The notes beneath the pieces are model-generated. The model was given only the letters and a program-made list of their open reading frames with translations. It was not told where the DNA came from and searched no databases. From Tolypocladium sp. Sup5 PDA-1 (lineage: Eukaryota > Ascomycota > Sordariomycetes > Hypocreales > Ophiocordycipitaceae): DNA of 64,000 bases. Below, one piece after another: positions 54,358-64,000 of this stretch (position 1 is the stretch's first letter; the number at the start of each line of letters is the position of its first letter). The stretch spans positions 124,001-188,000 of the forward strand of contig JPHH03000008.1 in assembly GCA_000750105.3 (NCBI GenBank). Reading direction: 5' to 3'. The position numbers and the translations under genes were made by a program.

Positions 54358-57320
54358 TTAACAGAGGTTGGAAATCCTCCGATTCTTACGAGGCTGTTCT
54401 TCACTGCCATTAGTTCCAACGTCCTGATCCGAGCTACTGGTTCTCCTTCCCGGTCCGCACTTTAACTTGATTCGAATGCTCGGCACAACAATGTTTGTTG
54501 GTTGTGAGTGCCAATAAGAGTCATCCTGCGAAGTGCCGGGTGCCTCGGCAGCCTGCCATTCCCGAACTTGGTCTGACTCTGATCTTGATCGGCGACCCCT
54601 TGGTTTTACCATCCTGGCTGCCTTCCGAATGCCTGTCTAGCAATTATAGAAACCGTGCCGGCGGCTCTTCTCCCACTAATGCCCCCATAACACCCGGCAT
54701 CGAGGCAGCCGAAAAGGTAATCTAAGGAGGGTCTTTCGGGCAGTCGGTAATAAGGTATCTACAATCTCATCATCACGAACCTTGGCCGTATGCAAATCGT
54801 CGAGTAATAGCGCCGCAACCGATGCGACCCCGGGATCGGAGGTCGGGCTTATTCATAGGTGGTATTGGTATCTTTTTTCCGATAGGTGCATCTTCAACCT
54901 CAAGTTCTTTTGCACACTTGTACTTTCATGCGACATTGTCATGAGTTTATACTGAGCTGTAGAGACGAACTGGGGCCGCGAGGTTAGCTGTATACGAGGC
55001 AAGGCAGCATGTCCTTCTGGGCCCCTGATCACGCGGAAGAAAATACGCAGAGTGTGCGGAGTAACTACTCTATCCTCGTACTATCACGCAGGTGGCCACG
55101 CTTGTAAGCCTGCTCTGCAGACCTGGCTGTTTGGTTTGTTTCTCGTTCCATGATCTCCCGACCAGATGGAGCTCACGCACCTTTACCCAGGCCTAGACGC
55201 CTCCCATTGGTGACGCCCCTCTTGGCAACCGGTCGTGAGCGAAGGCAACGCTTACGTTATTGACTGCGGTCTTCGGAAGAACTCTATGAGATGGTTCATG
55301 GGAACTCCGCGCAGCACACGTCGTCGAGTAGCCCGTAGTCCGTAGTTGCCTCCGAGTTGCCAAGTCTGGTAATCTTGTTGTCACCACCCTTTTCTTGGAC
55401 CGTTCCCGAGCCATCCGGTTGTGAGGGCGAACAGCCGTTGACTCTCCTCTACTCGCTCCGTACCTTTCCTTCATGTTGTTCATGAGCTTGCATCACCATT
55501 TCAGAAGCCGTCTTGTCAGGGGATTTGGTGAATGGAGTGCGCCACGAGGAGCTCGAGAACGCCGTGAAAGCAACAACCTGCTGGCGCGCCTCAAAGGCAA
55601 TGTTGGCAATGGAGGCCAGATAAGAAGACACTCATTCGTTGGCCGGATGGCAGAAGCCGACAGCTTGCGCATCTGGTCTTGGCAGAGCTGATTCGTCTCT
55701 GTCCATTGGGAACCGTCGTGCTCTGCGTATTCGTAGCAGAGCAGAGAAACGTCTGGCCAGCGATGGCAACGGCGCGGCAGGACGGCGCGGAGGATGTGCC
55801 CGGGAGCATTTGCAGCCGCCATGTCGAGTTGTGCATCAAGCCACGGCTCCGTGCCGTGCCAAGACTCCAAGAGCAGTGGTGCCTCAGGCTGCCGATGTTG
55901 TATCCGGTACGAGTACGGTACGTACGTAACTGGCGGTCGGCAAGTCGGCGTCTAGATGCGCGACTGATGACGTCGTCATCCCGCCAAGCCCAGCGCATCT
56001 GCCCTCTACGTCGCAGCGTCTGCATCGTTTAAACCACGCACCGGCCGAGCCAGCACCTGACGTACACGGCACACAGCCGCGTGGGAAATGCCGAGGCGAT
56101 CCACGGCCGATGCAGCGCCCCCCAACTGCCGCTGCCCGTCGTGGGCGGCAACACTCCTGGAGCCTTGAGAGCAAAAGATTGGCGTCCAAAGTCGGCGAGT
56201 CGGCGCGCCCCAAAACCCGATGTCCCCAGAAACAGCGGCGGTTTTCAGCGATGAAATGAAGTGCCTTTAGGCTTCTTGGCGCCGAGCCAGGGAGGCGGGG
56301 ACACGCGTTGGTGGGCTGCGTCTGCCGCGAATCAGCGAGCCGGCGCATGCCAAACAGCGCTGTATTGGGCGTGAGTGGCCTGTGCTTTACGGATGGCTCG
56401 GAGGCGCATGGGCTGACCCCTGCTTTTTGCACCATTTATGGCGTGCCATGAAACTGTAAGTCAACTGGTGGTGGCTGGTGGGCTGGCTCTGCTCTGTCAG
56501 GCAACGACACATCAAGCTGTCCAAACTGGCGGTATGTAACCCGCCGCTGCGGACTCTTGGACACGGCCGAGACAGCATCTTCCCGGTCGATATCTTGGCG
56601 GCTCTCTCTCCTATCCATCTTGTATCAACAAACGCCGTGTTCTCGTGCGACAGGCGTCCTGCCAATGTCTCCAGCAAAGATAGGATGCCCTTATGCTTCT
56701 CGGCCCCCGTCATGTCCAGGGTGGCCCAAGAAAACGGCGCCGAGCCTCCGCCTCCCCCATCCTCGTCACACCTTGATTGTTGCTTGTTTTCTGGGTATTC
56801 CAAGCAACAAACTCCACCAGGGTCTTTGTTCTCTCCGTCTCCGATTCTCTACCGCCCCTGGAGGCCGTTCCCGTTCACGCTGCCGGCTAAAATCACCAGT
56901 TGCCGTATCATCCCACACCACACTCCACCGCCGTGGCCAAGAGACGGAGGTTTTCATAACTTCATGGTGATCCCGTGTAGTCCGTACTCACTTGCGCATT
57001 GGCCGTTGTGGAGCCGTCCAGGTGAATGCAACCCCCTGCTCCTGTCCGTTTTGACTTGTCCTGCGCGCCAACCGGCGTTGTGTGTGTAAGTCCAGCTGCC
57101 CATGACGCTTGAATAGCCTCCCATAATACCGCAGCGTTCGTTTGATGGACTCTCTCGTCTTGGTTTCTTGGCTGCGTCTTTCTCCCTGTTCCTTCTTCTC
57201 GTCTTCCACACTTCTTGGCGCGTAGTATTCCTCTCCTGCAGCCTCCCGCTCAAGCATCGCCATATCATCGTTACACGCATCGTCACTCCTCGCCACCGCT
57301 GCTGCGGTACACCGTCCACG
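54358..57320. other. gene-poor intergenic region
   Basis: About 3 kb without a confident gene. On the - strand, 55449-55631 reads SYLASIANIAFEARQQVVAF and continues in a protein-like way to a stop, and the adjacent frame upstream (about 55631-55760) reads NQLCQDQMRKLSASAIRP; together they could be a frameshifted remnant, but there is no family match. The last ~200 bp before 57321 are C/T-rich and likely the GT32 promoter. Confidence 0.4.
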
Positions 57321-58379
57321 ATGCGAGCGAGGTTCCTCTTGGCCCTAATGGCCATCTTCTTGATAGCCTTCAATCTCCGGCATCACTTTTCTCAGCTGGG
57401 TGAAATTGTCCGCACATACGGCACCTTCCACGGCCTCTTGCGAGCGCACCCAGAGCTCCTATATCGGTACCCTGAGCACACAGCACAAACGAGGGGATCG
57501 ACACCAAAGATCATACATCAAATCGCACTCGGTAACGGCAACCTCACTAAGTATGAGGCCGCAATACACAGCTGCCAGAGCATTCACCCCAGCTGGCAGT
57601 ACCAGCTCTGGACAGACGAGAATGCCACGGCCTTCATCTCGGAGCACTACTCCCTTATCCTCCCGCACTACACGCGCTACCCCCAGAATATCCAACGAGC
57701 CAACATCCTGCGCTATGCGTTGCTACACAAGTTTGGCGGCGTGTACTTGGACCTCGACATCACATGCCACGTTGCGCTCGACTCGACGCCGCTCGTCAGC
57801 CTCCCATTTGTGAGCCCAGGCGCATATCCCGCCGGCGTCAACAACGCCTTCATCGCAGCCCGTCCCGGCCACCCCTTCCTGACGGAGCTCCTTGACTCCG
57901 TGCCGAGCCACGACCTGTACTGGGGCCTGCCGATGCGCATCCCGTACGTCGAGAACATGCTCAGCACGGGGTGCATGTTCTTCTCGAACCGCTGGATGGA
58001 CTACGTGCGCGACGTCATCGCCGGGGTGCACAACGAAACTGTGCAAATCCTCGCCGACGATCGGGGCGAGATGGAGCCGCACATGCTGCGTGGCAAGATC
58101 GTTACGCCCATCTTCTCCCACGGTGGTTCCAGCAGCTGGCACAGCTGGGACGCGGCGGTGATTCTGGCCATCGGGGAGCACTATGTCTTCTTCCTGGCCT
58201 TGCTTTTGCTGGCGTTGACGACGGCTTTTGGCAGCGTGTTCTTCTGGGGGCGGAGGCCGGCGCGTTGCCATAGAAAGGGCTGGTTCTTCAGTAGGATTAC
58301 GAGGAACATTTGGCGCCCGATCGGGTTGATGAGCACGCAGGCAAAGGCTGGCGATAGCTTCGCCGGGACATGGGTTTGA
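57321..58379 (+). CDS. GT32 glycosyltransferase (Och1/Sur1-like), membrane anchored
   Basis: Golgi-type alpha-mannosyltransferase family member. Single exon, 352 aa from the ATG at 57321; an in-frame ATG at 57168 adds 51 residues that read like leader, and the MRARFLLALMAIFLIAF start gives a clean signal anchor. The sugar-nucleotide domain carries TPKIIHQIALGN, SWQYQLWTDENATAF and NIQRANILRYALLHKFGG, followed by the DxD motif VYLDLDITC. The end of the domain is IFSHGGSSSWHSWD. A second hydrophobic span near the C-terminus (YVFFLALLLLALTTAFGSVF) precedes a basic tail. Two membrane spans resemble the Sur1/Csh1 class that mannosylates inositol-phosphoceramide, but Och1-like roles cannot be excluded. 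It converges on a GT64 gene. Confidence 0.87.
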   Translation: MRARFLLALMAIFLIAFNLRHHFSQLGEIVRTYGTFHGLLRAHPELLYRYPEHTAQTRGSTPKIIHQIALGNGNLTKYEAAIHSCQSIHPSWQYQLWTDENATAFISEHYSLILPHYTRYPQNIQRANILRYALLHKFGGVYLDLDITCHVALDSTPLVSLPFVSPGAYPAGVNNAFIAARPGHPFLTELLDSVPSHDLYWGLPMRIPYVENMLSTGCMFFSNRWMDYVRDVIAGVHNETVQILADDRGEMEPHMLRGKIVTPIFSHGGSSSWHSWDAAVILAIGEHYVFFLALLLLALTTAFGSVFFWGRRPARCHRKGWFFSRITRNIWRPIGLMSTQAKAGDSFAGTWV

Positions 58380-58473
58380 TTAATGTTTAATAGCTATTTG
58401 CTGGCTAGACATTCATAGCCGGCGGCATCTTTTGTATTTACACACAGCAGTTACTTACACGCGGCGATCGTAC

Positions 58474-58520
58474 CTGGAGCCGCCGTGGGAGAAGATGGGC
58501 GGAGCGATCTTGCCACGCAA
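58474..58520 (-). pseudogene. inverted 47-bp relic of GT32 coding sequence
   Basis: Read on the - strand, this segment matches 58086-58132 of the GT32 gene at 42 of 47 positions, in the frame of LRGKI..PIFSHGGS. Most changes are at third codon positions. Similarity stops sharply at both ends, and on one side at CAG followed by GTACGA, a donor-like sequence, so it may be one surviving exon end of a lost GT32 paralogue. Confidence 0.65.
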
Positions 58521-58700
58521 GAGAGGCTACAAGGTTGGAGACTTCGCACACCACAAGGGATCAGTATGGTAACAAGGCACAGGTCGTTTGCATTGCTTGA
58601 TCCTGCGACGGGATGAATAACGCGGCGGAGCGATTCAAGCCGGGTCAGCGGCAGTACTACCCGGCCTCTTGCGCAGAGATGACTTGTCAAAGCGTTGTGA

Positions 58701-59819
58701 TTAAATTACCAAGTAATCCCATACAGACTTATACCATACATTGTGCTTATATCCACGCTCAATGCGTCCCGTCTCGTCTACCAAAGGCATGCAGCCGAGA
58801 GCGTCGGCGAAATAGTTGAGGCACTTGCTTCGAGCCTCCAGGTGTCCGGGCTTCCTGCTGATGCCTTGCGATGGGTGTAGGTTGACGTACTGGTCACTTC
58901 CGCGGACGAGCAGCGGCCCAGAGCGAGTGAGCAGCGAAGCAACAAAGTTTAGCGCAATGTCCTCGCAGTTGAACTCGTCGTCGACGTACTGCCGCACCTT
59001 GGCTATCGAGGGGTCGTCGGAAAAGTACGATCCGAGAAGCGAGATGTGCACAAACGCCAAGTTTGTGAGGACCAGGGCATACGCGCCGTCGTTCTCGCTC
59101 CGCGAACAGAAGTGATACTTCCATTCTCCGTGCTGGTCCACCGAGGCACAGCGTGCGAGCGCGCCGGCCAGTCTGTTCTGGCCAAACTGCCGCCACATCT
59201 GGAATGCATATTCCAGGTCTGAAGGGCGGTAGTAGACGTCGTCGTCGGATAGGAGGATGGCTTTGCTACGGTACTCTGGGTCTGGTCGGAGCTTCTCGTT
59301 GAGGCTGTCGCGAGGTGGTGTCCGGTACCGAACTGCGACGCCGTGCTCCGAGGTAAAGTTTCGGGGCGGCTGTTGGTCAAAATTGTTCCATACAATGACG
59401 ATTTCAAGTAGAGATGGGATCTGCGTTGCCAAAAGGGCATTGAGGGTGTGGGCGAGTTCGCTCGGTCGGTGGCACGTCGAAATCGCGATTCTGCAATCAC
59501 ATCAGCCTTGGTGGCTACGACAAAGGTTTCGACGGGCGATGGCGTACGTAAATTTATCTTCCAGCAAGTCTTTATATTTCATCTCTGCTGCCCTCCACAT
59601 GCCCTGCACCGGGCTTGTATGGTTGGCGCTGCCACATCGCTGGATCTTGGGCTGCAGGCTGTCTCCAGCGTGTCCAATGGTGGGTGGACGAGCGCCTACG
59701 AACGGTCGGTTGAGGCGCAACAAAAATAAAACCGAAAGGACGAAAGCGACGGCGATGGTGAGTACTCGCTTGCAGAGGCGAGCATGCAGGCCAGTAAGGT
59801 AGCGTGCCATCAGAGGCAT
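58701..59819 (-). CDS. GT64 exostosin-like glycosyltransferase
   Basis: Type II membrane glycosyltransferase. Two exons, 59819-59548 and 59490-58701, give 353 aa; the 57-nt intron joins KFT to IAISTCHRPSELAHTL, a perfect family start (nucleotide-sugar strand). A signal anchor (VLTIAVAFVLSVLFLLRL) follows a short basic tail. The catalytic core has EIVIVWNNFDQQPP, NEKLRPDPE, the metal-binding AILLSDDDVYYRPSDLE, and NCEDIALNFVASLLTRSGP near the end, as in EXTL2-type GT64 enzymes. The ATG at 59819 is preferred, since the frame further up starts only with TTG. Animal GT64 enzymes make heparan sulfate; fungal ones have unknown acceptors. Convergent with the GT32 gene, 321 bp apart. Confidence 0.87.
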
Positions 59820-62800
59820 GAGTTGGTGCTTCCAGTGCAGACGGGGAATCACAGCGCATTGCTGCAAAGTCGTGGTGCAACCGTGTAAGTCAATGCATCG
59901 GTCAGCACAGGGGACACGACAGAGTCGGCGGTCGGCAAGTATGACGAAGTCCGAATCGCTGCTCTTTTACGGAGTCCGGAGCATCGGGGTTCGGCTCCGT
60001 CAAAGGCCAAGACAATTGGTCAAACTGGTGACGCAGGCGGCCCAGTTCTTCGGTTTGGACGGTGCGGCGTTCCTGGTGTCGCGTGCTAAAATAGGTCCTC
60101 CACAGCGGCGCTGGTACGACAAATAACAGCTGAGTGCATCCATTGCCCACCTGGGAGGCTCCGAGCCGAGAGAACCGGACTCTTGGGCCCTGCAGAGGTC
60201 ATTCAGGCTGATAATGGAATAATGATAATAATCTAGGATGCTCTTAGGGTCTGCACAAATGCACATGGCTGCGTTTACGGAGTACGACGGCTCCGTCCGG
60301 CACTCCGCAATATAGCACCTAATATTTCAGTCCATGTAGAGCTTGGCACCACCACAGGTTTTTTTTCTATACAAAAAGAGACACTTTGTTTCATATGGAA
60401 GTTTATTCATGTTGCTCAACTACCCCGGGACTGACGAGCCACATCGTGGAAGCATTCATCCTTCCGCGTCCACCTTTACTGAGACGGCACATGCCCAGTA
60501 TCTCCTCACATATGCCTTGAATGTTCCTGAGAGTTTCCAGTTGACCAGCCAGGCTAAGTTCAACCATTGCTGGCAATAAAATGTGTTTCATCCAAGAGGT
60601 GCAAGTAGCCAAAAGCAATCAGAAAGAGTTTGTAAGCCTTGGTTCACATCGTGTAAGTGTCGGAGCCGACACAACTGACTATCAATGTCTCGGTCGAATC
60701 TCCTCATACAGTTGTCGTGGCAGAAGGAGGCGGTAAGGCATGTATGTAAGCTTATTCTGCAGCTTAATGAACGCATGTACGACTGTAGGGACTCACCGTC
60801 CATGCCAGCGTCAGCAAAGGATCTGTTGGTGAGACAATGCCTCGTGTTTTCACGGGAGGCTTGTTTGGTCATATACCGCTTTTGTGGGGAGTCATTGGCC
60901 TTACTGCGTCTGATGCTCTTCAGCTTTGCCATTATGATGCCATTTTGTATCCGATAGCCCACGCGCCAAGGCGGCGTAGTACCTGCGCTGCAGATCTGGA
61001 GCGGGCTGGGCTGCCGGGTACGTCCATAGCCGGCTAGATCATTCATCTCCTGAACAACAAGCCTAATAGTTCACAGGAGCCCAGGACTAAGAAGCTATAG
61101 AACCCAGTATAAGAAGGCGTAAGATGTCATTGACCTCGAGGGCCAACTCAACAAGAAAACCTCTCAGATATTAAACAAGCCTGAGCAGCCATCTCGCGGA
61201 CTGTGACGGCAACAACGAGCCGCACAGCCTTGTCGGTGGCGGAACAACCAAGAGCTGTACCTCGGATCACCGCAAGATTAACTGCAAAAACGGGATTCAC
61301 GATATCGTAAAGCATGGTAAGTGCACCTAGAGACAGGCGTGGCTCTGATGGGGGTCGAATAAAATGGGCCTGGCCCCTGGAATAGTATATGAGAAACTGG
61401 CTTGCGCATGAGGGATCGTGGATACTTGGAAGCCCGGTTGATTCTCTGACGCTTGCAGGGCAGCAAAGGGGGCTCAACTTCCAGGAACTCGTGTCGTCCA
61501 GTTCTGGGAGTAGTCAGCTTGCGTATAGAGAACTAGACAGTAGCTTGTCAACTGTGAAGCATCTCTGTGCGCTGATCTATCAGCCCGGTCTTTCTGCTGT
61601 AGTGTCCCATGACATTTCTTACACGACCAAACGTAAGCACCGACAGCACCATGTTTGAGTCGAATGCCATCAAGCAGTTGAGTCGCTGATATCAAACACA
61701 CGGAGAGAATCCTGATGGTTAGCATATTCAATCCAGATGTAGTGCTTTGGATGAATTTGGTGCACGAGACCTGACTGGAGTACCCTGGAAAGTTGGCCTT
61801 CGGCGCCGAGTTGTTAACTTGTTGGAGCAAGTTGGGGGGAGAAAGCGGGTTGTTGATACTAGCCCATAAGTGGGAATATGGGTCGTCGTCAGACCTTGGG
61901 GGCCTTGGCAATGTTCTCCGCAGTCTGGTGTTCGGACCCATAATTAACTGTCAATGAGTGTTCATTGCTATCACGATTTCACGAAGCTTGGCGAGGCCCA
62001 CAAACACTTGGCAGAACATGGTAGAGGACAGCACCTATTGATCGTGATTTGAGGAGAGCGAACATTTGTATCGGTTTATAGACCACGATAATGTAGTGTG
62101 TATCTAGATGGGAAAGCAACGACTCCCCAGCATCTTGGACAACGTCCGCGCCGGAACAGGTCATGGACAAGTGAATGCCCACTTTAGCATTCATATTAGC
62201 ATTGACGTCTGAACTGATGTGGTTGGGATGCTTAGGAGAGAACTGTCATCCAGAACTAGGCAGCTTCCCTTAAAACGATTAGAAACTTTCAATCGAGTAA
62301 CGAGGGTTAATTACTGGTATTGAGCAATTGTGTACTTCGCTATGGCGTACTTAGAAGAAGTTCTTGGGGCGAAGAGGACCTGAGATTTTGGGAATGGGAA
62401 TGAATAATTGTCCAAGGTTAATCGATAAGACTTACTTGTTCTATACGCAAGGTCCTCGACTCTCCTGCCTAAGCTGCTGCACCGCAAAAGGCGGTCCATG
62501 CAGGGCACGCTGCACCACTGACATATTTGCTCGAAGTAGGCCATTATGACCATAACCATTGTTATTCCTCGTGCAATTTCTCAAGGAGTGATATTGTACA
62601 AAACCAAGTCGTGGTTGAAGTGCGAGTGGTAGGTAAAATATAGAAAATATGTTTTCCCCCCTCCCTAGTGTATCCTGTAGTGCCTCAAACCTGTTACCCT
62701 TGCCCACGTACGTGCAACGGACGGTCCGTGTCCCTGCCCATCCACAAGGCCCTGCCTCCCCCCATGTCCAACTCCTAAGCCAGACACAGGCACACAGCTT

Positions 62801-62837
62801 ACATGAATACGTCATGCCCAGCACCATGCCCCCTTCC
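59820..62837. other. gene-poor intergenic region
   Basis: About 3 kb, mostly AT-richer. Frames at 60588-61046 (-), 61148-61477 (-) and 61474-61941 (-) are 109-155 codons but lack motifs and good coding character. One exact TACGGAGTA lies at 60276-60284. Confidence 0.45.
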
Positions 62838-64000
62838 TCACTCCGAAGGGGAATCTCCATCCTTCTTGGCTGGGACGGGGGCTTGTTGCATCTGCATCCG
62901 TCTCATCATTTCAGCAGCTTCGAAAGCATACTTGCACTTCATCCTCAGCGCCCCACCGTAGCGATACATGACAAACGGGAAAGGCACGCAAGCCAATGTC
63001 AGAAAGGCCGGTATGGAGGTCGCCCAGTGGATTCCGAGATTGTTGTACATCTGGGTGGTGAACAGGGGAAACACGGCACCGACGATCGAGCGGAAGATGG
63101 CGGCAGCTGCAAGAACGGAGGCTGCGTAGATGGTGTAGGAATCGATAAGGTAGTTTACTATCGGCAGGATGACGAGGACGCAGCCGAAGCCAAAGGGTGC
63201 CGAGAGGATAATGCTGACGGACCAGTGAATGCTGGGGTAGTTGGTCCATGCAAAGGCGAACATGCCGACCGGTAAGGCAACAGCACCAACAATGGCTGGT
63301 GGTAAGCGAGATTCCGCAGTTGCTGTTTTGGACAGCAGTAGCTTCATATAACGCCCGTTGTTGTCGTAGATGGCATAGACCAATCCCAGGATAATACCAA
63401 CAGCAATGCCCATAAATGCAAGCCCCCCGATGCCCTCGTTCCATCCACGGTATTCGTTATAGACGATAGGCATGGCGCCCATAAACATATAGACAGTGCC
63501 GTAAATAATGGCCATATATAGTGAGGCCACTAACACGATAGGTTCCCGAAAGAGCAAAACCCAAGGACGTACCAGAGCTCTCTTAAAGACTTCAGACGGC
63601 TTCTTTTTGCCCTGACTCTTTTCGAGAACACTGATGTAGATCTTGCCATCGGCTTTGGACAGGTGGCTCGCCCTCCTGATCAGCAGCACCGGCCCATATG
63701 TCTCAGGGACGAAGATGACGCCGAGAATACCTATCACCCCTATAAAGATACAGCACACCCCCTGGACCCATCTCCATCCAACGTTTTCGGAGGCGAACCC
63801 GCCAACGACAGGGCCAAGGATGGGACCAAGAAAGGGCGCGACACAGTAAAGTGTCATGGCGAGCCCTCTCTGAGCCGGGGGGAAGAGATCCGCGATAGCG
63901 CCACCCGAGTTGACCAGCGGCGACCCACCAAAGGTGCCGCCGAAGAACCGCAATACGAGGAGCGTGGTAATGTTTCGGCTTCCGGCGGAACCTCCGATGA
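62838..64000 (-). CDS. MFS transporter, DHA1-type, 5' part beyond window
   Basis: C-terminal 387 codons of a 12-helix major facilitator; the N-terminal helices lie outside the window. The visible part starts IGGSAGSRNITTLLVLRFFG and continues with a motif-C-like GGTFGGSPLVNSGGAIADLF, then MTLYCVAPFLGPILGPVVGG and WRWVQGVCCIFIGVIGILGV. The central loop is LIRRASHLSKADGK with a basic KSQGKKKPSEVFKRALVRPW, a pattern of the fungal polyamine/drug-H+ antiporter group. C-terminal helices include VNYLIDSYTIYAASVLAAAA and FPLFTTQMYNNLGIHWATS. The tail is short and charged (KKDGDSPSE). No intron is seen in this part. Confidence 0.9.
   Translation of the reverse strand, partial: IGGSAGSRNITTLLVLRFFGGTFGGSPLVNSGGAIADLFPPAQRGLAMTLYCVAPFLGPILGPVVGGFASENVGWRWVQGVCCIFIGVIGILGVIFVPETYGPVLLIRRASHLSKADGKIYISVLEKSQGKKKPSEVFKRALVRPWVLLFREPIVLVASLYMAIIYGTVYMFMGAMPIVYNEYRGWNEGIGGLAFMGIAVGIILGLVYAIYDNNGRYMKLLLSKTATAESRLPPAIVGAVALPVGMFAFAWTNYPSIHWSVSIILSAPFGFGCVLVILPIVNYLIDSYTIYAASVLAAAAIFRSIVGAVFPLFTTQMYNNLGIHWATSIPAFLTLACVPFPFVMYRYGGALRMKCKYAFEAAEMMRRMQMQQAPVPAKKDGDSPSE

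Noticed and set aside
53748..54419. 223-codon open frame on the - strand
   Set aside because: Antisense to the NB-ARC relic, which has clear family residues on the + strand.
57168..57320. Upstream in-frame ATG of the GT32 gene
   Set aside because: Would bury the signal anchor behind 51 leader-like residues.
60588..61941. Three - frames of 109-155 codons
   Set aside because: No motif, uneven composition, no splice pattern linking them; treated as chance frames.

Overview
The window looks like nuclear chromosomal DNA from a filamentous ascomycete, most likely a sordariomycete and perhaps Hypocreales. The signs are short (about 50-100 nt) introns with GT-AG borders and CTAAC-type branch sites, a tRNA-Glu with an intron, and intact orthologues of conserved fungal genes (CysRS, Trm61/Gcd14, SmD3, NDP kinase, glucosidase II alpha, a Msy-type MscS channel, a Prm10-like exporter, a Rad9/Crb2 BRCT protein). 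The species call is inference. All gene models were read by eye; exon borders come from reading frame, splice motifs and family conservation.

Layout. 0-10 kb: tRNA-Glu(TTC), a cytochrome P450 (-), cysteinyl-tRNA synthetase (-) diverging from the tRNA m1A58 methyltransferase subunit Trm61/Gcd14 (+) across a 367-bp gap with two Gcn4/Cpc1-type sites, a medium-chain zinc-type oxidoreductase (-) and SmD3 (+). 10-20 kb: an Mmc1-like mitochondrial protein (-), a Prm10-like ThrE-family exporter (-), a 370-aa unknown (-) and a Cys-rich/coiled-coil multi-exon locus (+). 20-32 kb: a cytosolic-looking GH18 protein (+), a secreted protein of unknown function (-), an Mrx11-like mitochondrial protein (+), nucleoside diphosphate kinase (-) and ER glucosidase II alpha (+), then about 2.5 kb without a supported gene. 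32-45 kb: an EF-hand MscS channel, a 1536-aa WW-domain Q/P-rich protein and the Rad9/Crb2-like checkpoint protein, all +.

From about 44.6 kb the character changes. Gene density falls, intergenic DNA carries small tandem duplications, and gene content becomes accessory: a nine-exon TRI4-like P450 with odd splice donors and degenerate active-site motifs (-), a divergent MFS drug-type transporter (+), a 555-aa ORFan (+), a decayed fragment of a fungal NB-ARC immune-type receptor (+), a convergent pair of membrane-anchored glycosyltransferases (GT32 +, GT64 -) with an inverted 47-bp relic of GT32 sequence between them, and a second MFS transporter cut by the window end (-).

Themes: translation and tRNA biology at 3-7 kb, mitochondrial and secretory-pathway housekeeping at 10-30 kb, and a small P450-plus-transporter module at 46-51 kb. 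I saw no CRISPR array, prokaryotic element or intact transposon. The most promising observations are the CysRS/Gcd14 divergent promoter, possible alternative N-termini of CysRS and NDP kinase, an RG-rich alternative 3' exon at SmD3, and the receptor and glycosyltransferase relics.
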